Position numbers and translations under genes: made by a program. The notes under the pieces were generated by a model, which saw only the letters and a program-made list of their open reading frames with translations, was not told the origin of the DNA and did not search any database. Shown piece after piece: positions 41,731 to 50,874 of a DNA stretch of 64,000 nucleotides (position 1 is the first letter of the stretch; every line of letters begins with the position of its first letter). Origin of the DNA: Lachnospiraceae bacterium (GTDB lineage Bacteria > Bacillota > Clostridia > Lachnospirales > Lachnospiraceae); NCBI GenBank assembly GCA_900757195.1, contig CAAEMZ010000016.1, positions 12,480 through 76,479 on the forward strand. The letters run 5' to 3'.

Positions 41731-42372
41731 TTAATAGCCCAGTTCTTCTCCGACGAGAATGATTTTGATACGACCTGCCGGAGCGCTTCGTCTTGTAACA
41801 ACAAACTGATTGCAGATACAGTCGGCGCTCATGCAGTTACAGCAGCGTCCGACCTGGGTACACGGCGTATTTTTATCCAGACGGGCGGTATTCATCGGCG
41901 CCGCGGTATTCCGGGCCCGTTCAACGGCAGCCTCAATGCTGTTTGTCACTTTGTTCATCCCTGCGATAATGATAACGTTGGCAGGTCCGAAAATCAGAGA
42001 AGCTGTCCGGTTGCCGACACCGTCAATATTGACCAGCTCGCCGTCCATAGTGAGGGCGTTGGTACTCATAAAGTAATAGTCGCAGCCGGCGACTTTGCTG
42101 TAAAATTCTCTTTTTTCATCCTCGGTTTTCGGAACTGTGCGATCCAGAACAACGCAGTCCGAGGCTTTCAGCGCCGGAATCAGTCCGATTTCATTGATGG
42201 AAACCGAACCGCCCCAGGAAACACTGGAACCCGGGGTGACAAATCTCAGAGCCATTTTCAGGGCATCTTCACCATTATCTACATAATAAGCTTCCATACC
42301 GCGTTTATCCAGATTTTTAATCAGTGTTTCAGCGGCAGTTTCATAAAATTTTTTCTTAGGATTCAATTGCAT
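41731..42372 (-). CDS. LUD-domain (lactate utilisation) protein
   Basis: A 213-residue LUD (DUF162) protein, with VSWGGSVSINEIGLIPAL, CDYYFMSTNALTMDGELVNIDGVGNR and GPANVIIIAGMNKV, the family core found in LutB/LutC. A Cys-rich C-terminal segment (CTQVGRCCNCMSADCICN) may bind a cluster. The complete lactate set is not here, so the role is open. ATG 42372 is chosen. An ATG at 42396 overlaps the -10 box, while GGAG just upstream of 42372 fits translation from the shorter start. Confidence 0.78.
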   Translation of the reverse strand: MQLNPKKKFYETAAETLIKNLDKRGMEAYYVDNGEDALKMALRFVTPGSSVSWGGSVSINEIGLIPALKASDCVVLDRTVPKTEDEKREFYSKVAGCDYYFMSTNALTMDGELVNIDGVGNRTASLIFGPANVIIIAGMNKVTNSIEAAVERARNTAAPMNTARLDKNTPCTQVGRCCNCMSADCICNQFVVTRRSAPAGRIKIILVGEELGY

Positions 42373-42394
42373 CACGCTCCGTTCTTTTTTTGCC

Positions 42395-42400
42395 ATTATA
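42395..42400 (-). promoter_or_regulatory. -10 box of the LUD-domain gene
   Basis: A minus-strand TATAAT overlaps the upstream in-frame ATG; transcription would start near 42388, which excludes that ATG as the start. The -35 is weak. Confidence 0.5.
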
Positions 42401-42451
42401 GCACTTTTTGAAGAAACGGTACAGAAAAATTACAAATGGCCGGAGGAAATA

Positions 42452-42460
42452 TGGTATAAT
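42452..42460 (+). promoter_or_regulatory. Extended -10 promoter of topB
   Basis: TGG-TATAAT (TATAAT at 42455-42460), 36 bases before the ATG; no clear -35. Confidence 0.6.
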
Positions 42461-42495
42461 AGGAAAGATTTTAAAATAGTTAATAAGGAGATTTT

Positions 42496-44478
42496 ATGTC
42501 AAAATCATTATATATTGCGGAAAAACCCAGTGTGGCCCGCGAGTTTGCGAAAGTATTAAAAATTAACGGAAAGAGCTATGACGGCTACATGGAGTCGGCG
42601 GATTCGGTGGTGACCTGGTGTGTCGGCCATCTGGTGACCATGAGTTATCCGGAAGCTTATGATCCGGCGCTGAAACGCTGGTCACTGGATACGCTGCCTT
42701 TTATTCCGTCGGAGTTTAAGTATCAGGTGATCGATTCGGTTAAAAAACAGTTTGATATTGTGAGCCGCCTTTTGAACCGGAGTGATGTGGAGACGATTTA
42801 TGTCTGCACCGACTCGGGACGGGAAGGGGAGTATATTTACCGACTGGTGGATCAGATGGCAGGCGTTCATGGAAAAACGCGGAAACGGGTATGGATCGAT
42901 TCCCAGACAGAAGAAGAAATTTTAAGAGGTATCCGGGAGGCGAAGGATATTTCTGCCTATGATAATCTGGCAGCATCGGCTTATCTGCGGGCAAAAGAAG
43001 ATTACCTGATGGGTATTAATTTTTCACGGTTACTGACACTGAAATATGGCCCGTCTATTTCCAGCTTTATGCGGACGAAGCGTACCGTGTTGTCGGTGGG
43101 CCGTGTGATGACCTGCGTGCTTGGAATGGTCGTACGGCGGGAACGTGAAATCCGTGCCTTTGTCAAGACGCCTTTTTACCGGGTGCTGTCCAGACTGGAT
43201 GTCCATGGCAGAGAGATAGAGGCGGAATGGCGGGCAGTGGAAGGCTCGAAATATTTTCAGACCCCGGTCCTTTATAAGGAAAACGGTTTTAAAAAAGAGG
43301 AAGATGCCAAAGCACTGATCGCCATGCTGGAGGCGGCGCCGCCAAAGGCCATGGTGATTCGTGAGCTGTCCAAGAAAAAAGAAAAGAAAAATGCGCCACT
43401 GTTATTTAATCTGGCAGAACTGCAGAATGAGTGTTCCAGACTGTTTAAACTCAGCCCGGATGAAACGTTGAAGGTGGTTCAGGAGCTTTATGAGAAAAAG
43501 CTGGTTACCTACCCGAGAACCGATGCCAGAGTTTTATCGACGGCGGTTGCCAAAGAAATTTATAAAAATATCAGCGGCCTGAAAAATTTTCAGCCGGTGG
43601 CTGATTTTGCCCGGGAAGTGCTGGATATGGGCAGTTATAAAACGATTGCCAAAAGCCGCTATGTCAATGATAAACAGATTATGGACCACTATGCCATTGT
43701 ACCGACGGGGCAGGGGCTCGGAGCGCTGAAATCTGTGAACCGGACGGCTTTCAGCGTTTATACGGTGATTGCCAGACGTTTTTTAAGTATTTTTTATCCG
43801 GCTGCGGAATATCAGAAGATCAGTCTGGTTCTGGAAAAAGAAAAAGAGAAATTTTTTGCCGGATTTCGAGTGCTGACTGCCGAAGGCTATCTGAAAGTGG
43901 CTGGAAAGCCTTCGGAAAAAGGAAAGGATGGCGAAAATGCAGAGAAACTGGATGGCGCATTTCTGGAGGTGTTAAAGAGCCTGAAAAAAGATACGCTGCT
44001 GCCGGTCAATGAATTCTATATAAAAGAAGGGGAGACCACACCACCAAAACGCTATAATTCGGGAAGCATGATTCTGGCTATGGAAAATGCGGGACAGCTT
44101 ATTGAGGACGAAGAACTGCGGGCGATGATTAAGGGCAGCGGTATCGGAACCAGCGCCACCCGGGCGGAGATTCTTAAAAAACTGGTGACGATACAGTATC
44201 TGGCGCTGAATAAAAAAACACAGATCATTACACCGACAAAGCTTGGAGAAATTATTTATGATGTGGTGGATAATTCGCTGCGTTCCCTTTTGAACCCGGA
44301 ATTGACGGCAAGCTGGGAGAAGGGGCTGAACTATGTGGCCGAAGGTTCGATTACACCGGAGGAATACATGGCAAAGCTGGATCATTTTGTGACAATACGC
44401 ACCGAAGGCGTAAAACGGCTGAATAATCAATGGATGCTTCGGGAAAAATATGAGGAAATTTCCAGAATATATTCCTGA
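42496..44478 (+). CDS. topB: DNA topoisomerase III (type IA)
   Basis: A 660-residue type IA topoisomerase. The TOPRIM domain has LYIAEKPSVAREFAKVL and the acidic TDSGREGEYIYR. The active-site Tyr is in KLVTYPRTDARVLS, and GSGIGTSATRAEI matches the TopB domain IV motif. There is no C-terminal zinc-finger array. TopB decatenates replication intermediates. AAGGAG precedes the ATG. It could belong to a mobile element, but the surroundings are housekeeping and no element borders are seen. Confidence 0.93.
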   Translation: MSKSLYIAEKPSVAREFAKVLKINGKSYDGYMESADSVVTWCVGHLVTMSYPEAYDPALKRWSLDTLPFIPSEFKYQVIDSVKKQFDIVSRLLNRSDVETIYVCTDSGREGEYIYRLVDQMAGVHGKTRKRVWIDSQTEEEILRGIREAKDISAYDNLAASAYLRAKEDYLMGINFSRLLTLKYGPSISSFMRTKRTVLSVGRVMTCVLGMVVRREREIRAFVKTPFYRVLSRLDVHGREIEAEWRAVEGSKYFQTPVLYKENGFKKEEDAKALIAMLEAAPPKAMVIRELSKKKEKKNAPLLFNLAELQNECSRLFKLSPDETLKVVQELYEKKLVTYPRTDARVLSTAVAKEIYKNISGLKNFQPVADFAREVLDMGSYKTIAKSRYVNDKQIMDHYAIVPTGQGLGALKSVNRTAFSVYTVIARRFLSIFYPAAEYQKISLVLEKEKEKFFAGFRVLTAEGYLKVAGKPSEKGKDGENAEKLDGAFLEVLKSLKKDTLLPVNEFYIKEGETTPPKRYNSGSMILAMENAGQLIEDEELRAMIKGSGIGTSATRAEILKKLVTIQYLALNKKTQIITPTKLGEIIYDVVDNSLRSLLNPELTASWEKGLNYVAEGSITPEEYMAKLDHFVTIRTEGVKRLNNQWMLREKYEEISRIYS

Positions 44479-44518
44479 AAATGAGCATGTTTGAAAAAAC
44501 ATACATAGAAAAAAAATA

Positions 44519-44547
44519 TTTACTTTATAAAACTGAAGTGATAAAAT
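44519..44547 (+). promoter_or_regulatory. Sigma-A promoter of glmS
   Basis: TTTACT (44519-44524), 17-base spacer, TAAAAT (44542-44547). A small hairpin (ATCTG.CG/CG.CAGAT, 44589-44609) lies in the leader. The 149-base gap is too short for a glmS ribozyme and does not show its core. Confidence 0.55.
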
Positions 44548-44627
44548 GAGGATATTTCAAAGAAAAGAAGCTCATTAAACCTGTTATTATCTGTCGATTT
44601 TCGGCAGATAGGATTTGGAGGAAGATT

Positions 44628-46454
44628 ATGTGTGGTATTGTTGGATATATAGGTAAAAATCAGGCAGCTCCGATTCTGCTGGACGGCCTGGCAAAACTGG
44701 AATACAGAGGCTATGATTCTGCGGGAATTTCCGTATTTGACGGTGAGAATATTCATACCGTAAAGACAAAAGGAAAAATCATAGATTTGCGGAAACTGAC
44801 CGACGACGGTGAAGCTTTAAAGGGAACGGCCGGTATCGGACATACCCGGTGGGCGACCCATGGGGAGCCTTCGGATGAGAATTCCCATCCCCATGTCAAT
44901 GCCAGTGAAACCATTTCTGTCGTGCATAACGGCATTATTGAAAATTATCTGGAACTTAAAAAACGTCTGATCGCTAAAGGCTATGTTTTTAAATCCGAAA
45001 CAGATACCGAAGTTGTGACCCTTTTGCTGGATTATTATTTTGACGGCGATTTACTGAAGGCTCTGTCACGGGTGATGCATCGAATTGAAGGATCCTATGC
45101 CCTCGGTATTCTGAATAAAGATAATCCAGATGAGATTATTGCGGTAAAAAAAGACAGTCCGCTGATCGTCGGACTTTCGGAAGACGGCAATTATATTGCG
45201 TCGGATATTCCGGCGGTGCTGAAACATACACGTAAGATTTATATTCTGGAAGACGGAGAAATCGTGAAGCTGACACGGGACGGCGTAACCGTGTATAACG
45301 AAGACCTGGATGTCATCGAAAAAGAAGTGACAGAGATTCAGTGGGATGTGTCCGCCGCAGAAAAGGGTGGATATCAGCACTTTATGATGAAAGAGATCCA
45401 TGAACAGCCGAAGGCTGTCCGTGATACGATTTTCCCACGGATTAAAGAAGATGAAGTGTTTATTCATGAACTTCGTATGACCGAGGAACAGATTAAAAAT
45501 TTAAAGAAAATCTTTATTATTGCCTGCGGTTCCGCTTATCATGCCGGAGTCACAGGAAAATATGTGATTGAAGATTTATCCCGGATTCCGGTAGAGGTGG
45601 ATCTGGCTTCGGAATTCCGTTACCGGAATCCGATACTTGAAGAGAACAGTCTGGCGATTATCATCAGCCAGTCCGGAGAAACAGCGGATACGCTGGCGGC
45701 AATGCGTGAAGCAAAACGTCATGGGGTACGGACACTGGCCGTTGTCAATGCCGTTGGCAGTTCCATTGCCAGAGAGGCGGACGATGTTCTGTATACATGG
45801 GCCGGCCCGGAAATTGCGGTAGCGACGACAAAGGGTTATACGAGCCAGCTTTCCGCCCTCTATCTTCTGGCGCTGCATTTTGGGAAAATCCGCGGAAAGA
45901 TTGAACGGAACGAATATCTTGAAATGATTCAGGAGTTAAAGTCCCTTCCGGATAAGATTGAAGAGCTGCTTTCCCACAAAGAAAGAATACAGTTTCTTGC
46001 TAACCAGTATATCGGTCTGAAGGATGTCTTTTTCCTGGGCCGGGGCATTGACTATGCGAGCGCTCTGGAAGGTTCTCTGAAATTAAAGGAAATTTCTTAT
46101 GTTCATTCGGAAGCCTATGCTGCCGGAGAACTGAAGCACGGAACGATTTCTCTGATTGAAAAGGGAACGCTGGTAGTGGCGCTGGTGACTCAGGAACAGC
46201 TTTACGGAAAGATTGTCAGCAACATTGTTGAAGTCCGTACCCGGGGCGCTTTTGTACTGGCGATTACGAACGAAGATAACACAGACATTGAAAAGAATGC
46301 AGACTATGTATTTTATATTCCAAATACAAGCAGGGCGTTTACAGGAATACTTGCAACGATTCCGATGCAGCTTTTTGCTTATTATGTGGCGGTGGCCAAG
46401 GGCTGCGATGTGGATCAGCCGCGAAATCTGGCAAAATCCGTAACCGTCGAATAA
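44628..46454 (+). CDS. glmS: Glutamine-fructose-6-phosphate aminotransferase
   Basis: A 608-residue GlmS that makes glucosamine-6-phosphate for cell-wall synthesis. The N-terminal glutaminase begins MCGIVGYIG, with Cys2 as nucleophile after Met removal, and has GHTRWATHGEPS. Two SIS isomerase domains follow, with ACGSAYHAGVTGKY, ISQSGETADTLAAMREAK and LGRGIDYASALEGSLKLKE. It ends in NLAKSVTVE. GGATTTGGAGGAAG is upstream. The next gene is a beta-helix protein that may act on a downstream hexosamine. Confidence 0.96.
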   Translation: MCGIVGYIGKNQAAPILLDGLAKLEYRGYDSAGISVFDGENIHTVKTKGKIIDLRKLTDDGEALKGTAGIGHTRWATHGEPSDENSHPHVNASETISVVHNGIIENYLELKKRLIAKGYVFKSETDTEVVTLLLDYYFDGDLLKALSRVMHRIEGSYALGILNKDNPDEIIAVKKDSPLIVGLSEDGNYIASDIPAVLKHTRKIYILEDGEIVKLTRDGVTVYNEDLDVIEKEVTEIQWDVSAAEKGGYQHFMMKEIHEQPKAVRDTIFPRIKEDEVFIHELRMTEEQIKNLKKIFIIACGSAYHAGVTGKYVIEDLSRIPVEVDLASEFRYRNPILEENSLAIIISQSGETADTLAAMREAKRHGVRTLAVVNAVGSSIAREADDVLYTWAGPEIAVATTKGYTSQLSALYLLALHFGKIRGKIERNEYLEMIQELKSLPDKIEELLSHKERIQFLANQYIGLKDVFFLGRGIDYASALEGSLKLKEISYVHSEAYAAGELKHGTISLIEKGTLVVALVTQEQLYGKIVSNIVEVRTRGAFVLAITNEDNTDIEKNADYVFYIPNTSRAFTGILATIPMQLFAYYVAVAKGCDVDQPRNLAKSVTVE

Positions 46455-46482
46455 TTATAAAATAATTTTGGGAGTGAAAAGA

Positions 46483-47154
46483 ATGAAAGATTTAATGATC
46501 GGTAATTTATATCATCTGGAAGAAACTATTGCAGCGGATTTGTTTGAAGGAAAGGACTATCCATGGGAAGTTCTGCCGGAAATCGGCAGTTTTATCTTAA
46601 AACTCGGCCCAACCCTGCCAAAGGACGAATACGATCAGGTGGGTGAGGATGTCTGGATCGCCAAGAGTGCGAATGTATTTCCGTCGGCTTATGTGCATGG
46701 TCCGGCCATTATCGGCAAAGATGCGGAAGTGCGCCACTGTGCGTTTATCCGTGGGAATGCGATTGTCGGTGAAGGCGCAGTTGTCGGAAATTCCACAGAA
46801 TTAAAGAATGTTGTTTTATTTAATAAGGTTCAGGTGCCCCATTATAATTATGTCGGAGATTCCATTCTCGGATTTAAGGCTCATATGGGCGCCGGTTCGA
46901 TCACATCCAATGTCAAAGCGGACAAAATGCTTGTTAAAGTGCATGCAGGGACTGAAAATATTGAAACCGGACTGAAAAAATTCGGCGCCATGCTCGGGGA
47001 TCATGTGGAAGTGGGATGTAATGCGGTTTTAAATCCGGGAACGGTGATCGGACGGGAAACCAATGTTTACCCGACGTCGATGGTACGCGGATTTGTTCCG
47101 GCCCGTAGTATTTTTAAAAATACCGGCGAAGTGATGCGTAAAAAAACAGTGTGA
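46483..47154 (+). CDS. Left-handed beta-helix protein resembling the GlmU C-terminal domain
   Basis: A 223-residue hexapeptide-repeat protein. After an N-terminal helical part (1-60), repeats such as IAKSANVFPSAYVHGPAIIGKDAEV lead into GNSTELKNVVLFNKVQVPHYNYVGDSILG and HMGAGSITSN. This matches the GlmU acetyltransferase domain (KVPHLSYIGDA, NIGAGTIT). GlmU's C-terminal half acetylates glucosamine-1-phosphate. This protein has no uridylyltransferase half. Lying 28 bases after glmS, it may be a stand-alone acetyltransferase in the same pathway. GGGAG precedes ATG 46483. Confidence 0.75.
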   Translation: MKDLMIGNLYHLEETIAADLFEGKDYPWEVLPEIGSFILKLGPTLPKDEYDQVGEDVWIAKSANVFPSAYVHGPAIIGKDAEVRHCAFIRGNAIVGEGAVVGNSTELKNVVLFNKVQVPHYNYVGDSILGFKAHMGAGSITSNVKADKMLVKVHAGTENIETGLKKFGAMLGDHVEVGCNAVLNPGTVIGRETNVYPTSMVRGFVPARSIFKNTGEVMRKKTV

Positions 47155-47278
47155 TAAATTGTCAGATAAATTGTCTGAAAAGCACTGGACGAAAAGGGGC
47201 TTTTATGAGAAAATAAAAGTAGTCATTTTATCATTTTAACGATAAATATTTGAAGATATGTTTGAAAGGGGTTCTAAA

Positions 47279-47971
47279 ATGATTTATTCACATGAAGTAG
47301 AAATGATGTGCCCGGTAGCTCAGGGTGTGAGCCACGGCGCAGCTCCGATTCCGGAAGAGGCAAAATGGGTAAAAGCGAAGGAGATCAAAGATATTTCCGG
47401 ACTGACACACGGCATTGGCTGGTGTGCTCCTCAGCAGGGAACCTGTAAATTAACACTGAACGTGAAAGACGGAATTATTCAGGAAGCACTGGTAGAAACG
47501 ATCGGATGTTCAGGAATGACCCATTCCGCAGCGATGGCTTCGGAGATCCTTCCGGGAAGAACGATTCTGGAAGCCTTAAATACAGACCTTGTCTGTGATG
47601 CGATCAATACAGCCATGAGAGAGTTATTCTTACAGATTGTTTACGGACGCAGCCAGTCCGCATTTTCCGAAGACGGTCTGCCGATCGGCGCAGGTCTGGA
47701 AGATCTCGGAAAAGGCCTTCGTTCCCAGGTTGGTACGATGTACGGTACTTTAAAGAAAGGCCCTCGTTACCTGGAAATGGCGGAAGGTTATGTGACAGGT
47801 ATTGCTCTGGATGAAGAAGACCAGATTATCGGATATCAGTACATAAGCTTTGGTAAGATGATGGATTTCATCAAAGCCGGCGATGATGCAAACACTGCAC
47901 TGGAAAAGGCCAGGGGACAGTATGGCCGTGTGGAAGACGCAGTGAAAATTATTGACCCAAGACAGGAATAA
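47279..47971 (+). CDS. NifU-like iron-sulfur scaffold protein
   Basis: A 230-residue protein of the IscU/NifU N-terminal fold. Conserved Cys residues are C49 and C56 (GWCAPQQGTC), C77 (IGCSGMTHSAA) and C106 (LVCDAIN), spaced like the cluster ligands of NifU-type scaffolds, but the protein is longer, with an added C-terminal part ending in a helical region. In Clostridia this version is regularly paired with a GGGtGRT protein, as here. There is no cysteine desulfurase nearby, so normal Isc assembly is doubtful. ATG 47279 has GAAAGGGG upstream. It is probably the first gene of a two-gene operon. Confidence 0.78.
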   Translation: MIYSHEVEMMCPVAQGVSHGAAPIPEEAKWVKAKEIKDISGLTHGIGWCAPQQGTCKLTLNVKDGIIQEALVETIGCSGMTHSAAMASEILPGRTILEALNTDLVCDAINTAMRELFLQIVYGRSQSAFSEDGLPIGAGLEDLGKGLRSQVGTMYGTLKKGPRYLEMAEGYVTGIALDEEDQIIGYQYISFGKMMDFIKAGDDANTALEKARGQYGRVEDAVKIIDPRQE

Positions 47972-47988
47972 TTCGAGGAGGAAGAGAA

Positions 47989-48999
47989 ATGGCTTTATTT
48001 GAATCATATGAAAGAAGAATTGATAAGATCAATGCCGTATTGAACAGCTATGGTATCGCTTCCATCGAAGAAGCAGAAAAGATCACAAAAGATGCCGGAC
48101 TGGATGTTTACGGACAGGTAAAAAAGATCCAGCCGATCTGTTTTGAAAATGCCTGCTGGGCGTATACGGTCGGTGCGGCGATTGCTATTAAAAAGGGCTG
48201 TAAGAGAGCAGCGGATGCTGCCGCAGCCATTGGTGAAGGCCTCCAGGCTTTCTGTATTCCGGGTTCTGTGGCTGACCAGCGTAAAGTAGGTCTGGGACAT
48301 GGAAATCTCGGAAAGATGCTTCTGGAAGAAGAAACAGAGTGCTTCTGTTTCCTTGCAGGACATGAATCCTTTGCAGCCGCAGAAGGCGCGATCGGTATCG
48401 CTGAAAAGGCAAACAAGGTACGTCAGAAACCACTTCGTGTTATCTTAAACGGACTCGGAAAGGATGCGGCTCAGATTATTTCCAGAATCAACGGCTTTAC
48501 GTATGTAGAAACAGAAATGGACTACTACACCGGAGAAGTGAAAGAAGTTTTCCGTAAAGCCTATTCTCAGGGACTTCGTGCAAAAGTTAACTGCTACGGC
48601 GCTAACGATGTGACCGAAGGCGTGGCGATCATGCATAAAGAAGGCGTAGATGTTTCCATTACAGGAAACTCTACAAACCCGACACGTTTCCAGCATCCGG
48701 TGGCAGGTACATACAAAAAAGAATGTATCGAACGCGGTAAGAAATACTTTTCCGTTGCATCCGGCGGTGGTACAGGCCGTACCCTGCATCCGGATAATAT
48801 GGCGGCAGGTCCTGCATCCTATGGTATGACAGATACGATGGGACGTATGCATTCCGATGCACAGTTTGCAGGTTCATCTTCCGTTCCGGCTCATGTGGAG
48901 ATGATGGGCTTGATCGGTATGGGCAACAACCCGATGGTTGGTGCGACCGTTGCCGTTGCGGTTCTCGTGGAAGAAGCGGCGAAGGCCGGTAAGTTCTGA
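47989..48999 (+). CDS. GGGtGRT protein
   Basis: A 336-residue soluble protein named for its motif SGGGTGRTLHPDNMAAG (258-274). Other conserved parts are CFENACWAYTVGAA, GLGHGNLGKMLL, CFCFLAGHESFAAAEG and VPAHVEMMGLIGMGNNPMVGATVAVA. Several Cys residues occur (C51, C56, C71, C89, C118, C120, C202). The family is widespread in anaerobic Clostridia, next to the NifU-like scaffold, and to my knowledge has no demonstrated function. It starts 17 bases after its partner, with GAGGAGGAAG upstream. The sequence suggests a metal or cluster-dependent enzyme; this is inference. Confidence 0.8.
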   Translation: MALFESYERRIDKINAVLNSYGIASIEEAEKITKDAGLDVYGQVKKIQPICFENACWAYTVGAAIAIKKGCKRAADAAAAIGEGLQAFCIPGSVADQRKVGLGHGNLGKMLLEEETECFCFLAGHESFAAAEGAIGIAEKANKVRQKPLRVILNGLGKDAAQIISRINGFTYVETEMDYYTGEVKEVFRKAYSQGLRAKVNCYGANDVTEGVAIMHKEGVDVSITGNSTNPTRFQHPVAGTYKKECIERGKKYFSVASGGGTGRTLHPDNMAAGPASYGMTDTMGRMHSDAQFAGSSSVPAHVEMMGLIGMGNNPMVGATVAVAVLVEEAAKAGKF

Positions 49000-49129
49000 C
49001 CGAAAGCAACTTAATGAAAGCGTGCCGTCAGGCGGAGCTTGACGATGATTAATATACTGTATTAGTATAACGGAGGGGCGTCCTGTTTTGGGCGCCCTGT
49101 TTTCGATGATAGAGAGAAAGGGCAGAAAA

Positions 49130-49825
49130 GTGAACGAGAATATCAATATCCTTGTAGCCGAAGATGATCCGGACATTAACCGGCTGATCGGGAAAATTTT
49201 GAAAAATGCCGGTTACGAAGTGATTTCGGCCTTTTCAGGAACGGAAGCGGCCATGTGCCTTGAAATGAAGGCCTTTGATCTGCTTCTTCTGGACCTGATG
49301 ATGCCGGGAATGGATGGTGAACGTCTGCTGACGGAACTCCGTGAAAAAAAGGGAATGAATACGCCGGTGCTGATACTTTCGGCGAAGGCAGCGCTGGCGG
49401 ATAAGGTACGCCTGCTGACCGGAGGCGCCGATGATTATATGACCAAGCCCTTTGAGCCGGAAGAGCTTCTGGCCAGAGTGGGCGCCATTCTCAGGAGAAG
49501 CCATAAAAAGGAAGAAAAAGCAGATGAAGTCCTGAAACATAAAAATCTCCAATTATATCCGGCGTCCCATCAGATCCGGGTCTGCGGACAGGAAATCTCG
49601 CTGACAAAGCATGAATTTGAACTTCTGCATGTCATGCTGCAGTCTCCGGGAAAAGTTTTTTCTAGAGAAATGCTGTATGAGCAGGTCTGGCAGGGCGGGT
49701 ATTATGGTGAAGATAATAGTGTCAATGTTCATATCAGCAATATTCGAAAGAAAATCAGCGCTGTGGATCAGACGACAGAATATATCAAAACGGTCTGGGG
49801 CATTGGTTTTAAGATATCCGAATAG
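49130..49825 (+). CDS. OmpR-family response regulator
   Basis: A 231-residue regulator. The receiver domain has ILVAEDDPD, the phosphorylation Asp55 in LLLDLMMPG, LILSAKA and MTKPFEPEELLARV. The winged-helix domain has LTKHEFELLHVMLQSPGKVFSRE and SVNVHISNIRKKI. GTG 49130 is taken as the start, with GAAAGGG upstream; the frame extends to 49088 without a site. It heads a regulator, ABC ATPase, permease, kinase set of the bacitracin-sensing kind, although its kinase comes last. Confidence 0.9.
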   Translation: MNENINILVAEDDPDINRLIGKILKNAGYEVISAFSGTEAAMCLEMKAFDLLLLDLMMPGMDGERLLTELREKKGMNTPVLILSAKAALADKVRLLTGGADDYMTKPFEPEELLARVGAILRRSHKKEEKADEVLKHKNLQLYPASHQIRVCGQEISLTKHEFELLHVMLQSPGKVFSREMLYEQVWQGGYYGEDNSVNVHISNIRKKISAVDQTTEYIKTVWGIGFKISE

Positions 49826-49834
49826 CGGAGAGAG

Positions 49835-49890
49835 TCTTTATACTTTCTTTAAACTTTCTTGAGGATTAATTAAAAACAGAAAATTATAAT
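49835..49890 (+). promoter_or_regulatory. 11-bp direct repeats and promoter of the ABC transporter genes
   Basis: TCTTTATACTT (49835), TCTTTAAACTT (49846) and TCTTGAGGATT (49857) repeat at 11-base steps. They end where a -35 box would lie for the TATAAT at 49885-49890. This is the layout of an OmpR-family activator site; the regulator encoded just upstream is the natural candidate. Confidence 0.62.
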
Positions 49891-49950
49891 GATAATCATA
49901 AAGGATGCGTATAAAATGTCATGAAATACCGCGTCCGGAAAGGAATTATC

Positions 49951-50874
49951 ATGGGAAATGATTGTATAGAGATGAAAAAATTGACGAAGCGGTATAAGAA
50001 TTTTACCGCTTTGGACCGGGTGGATATCCGGGTGCGCCGGGGCGATATTTATGGATTGGTCGGCGATAACGGCGCCGGAAAGACCACATTGCTGAAAATT
50101 GCTTCCGGACTGCTTTTTCCGACAGAGGGGGAGGTCCGGCTGTTTGGAAAATGCGGTGAAAGGGAGCTTGAAAAGAACCGTTCGCGGATGGGGGTGCTTA
50201 TTGACGACACCGGCTTTTATCCGTCCCTTACTATTGAAGAAAATCTGGAATATTTCCGGATTCAAAAGGGGATACCGGGAAAAGAAAGTGTCCGGGAAGC
50301 ACTTGAGATGACAGGTCTTGTGGGGTACCGAAGGAAAAAGTGCAGGGAATTATCCCTTGGAATGAAGCAGAGACTTGGACTTGCGATCGCCCTTTTGGGG
50401 GTGCCGGAGGTGCTGGTGCTGGATGAACCGATCAACGGCCTCGACCCGAGCGGTATTGTCGAGATGCGGAAGCTTCTTTTGAAATTAAATCAGGAGAAAC
50501 ACATAACCATATTGCTGTCCAGCCATATTTTAAGTGAATTGGAGCATATGGCTACCGTATACGGCTTTCTTAAAAATGGTGAACTTCTGGAGCAGGTGAG
50601 TGCAAAGGAGCTGCAGAGCAGGTGCAGGGAATATGTGGAAATTCAGGTTTCTGATGCACAGCAGTATGTGGTACTTCTGGAGAAAGCAACGAAAGCAGAG
50701 GATTATCAGGTGCTTCCGGATGGAAAAATCCATATCTTTCAGGCGGAACTGCCGATAGAGGCGTACAGCAAACTGGCGGTGGACGGCGGTTTATCCGTGT
50801 TGTCTTTGTCCAGATATCGGCAGTCTCTCGAAGATTATTATATGCGCCTGAAGAAGGGAGGCCGGATCGTATGA
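49951..50874 (+). CDS. ABC transporter ATP-binding protein
   Basis: A 307-residue ATPase of the BcrA/CcmA-like class. It has Walker A GDNGAGKTT, signature LSLGMKQRLGLA, Walker B VLVLDEPINGLDPSG and the H-loop SSHILSE, followed by a C-terminal extension of about 90 residues typical of peptide or lantibiotic exporters. ATG 49951 has GGAAAGGAA upstream. It overlaps the permease by 4 bases. With the neighbouring regulator and kinase it probably exports or detoxifies a wall-active peptide; the substrate is unknown. Confidence 0.9.
   Translation: MGNDCIEMKKLTKRYKNFTALDRVDIRVRRGDIYGLVGDNGAGKTTLLKIASGLLFPTEGEVRLFGKCGERELEKNRSRMGVLIDDTGFYPSLTIEENLEYFRIQKGIPGKESVREALEMTGLVGYRRKKCRELSLGMKQRLGLAIALLGVPEVLVLDEPINGLDPSGIVEMRKLLLKLNQEKHITILLSSHILSELEHMATVYGFLKNGELLEQVSAKELQSRCREYVEIQVSDAQQYVVLLEKATKAEDYQVLPDGKIHIFQAELPIEAYSKLAVDGGLSVLSLSRYRQSLEDYYMRLKKGGRIV

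Noticed and set aside
42496..44478. topB as the marker of an integrative element
   Set aside because: Conjugative elements often carry topB, but no integrase, relaxase, repeats or composition change border it here.
44479..44627. glmS ribozyme upstream of glmS
   Set aside because: The 149-base gap is too short and lacks the ribozyme core; only a small hairpin is present.
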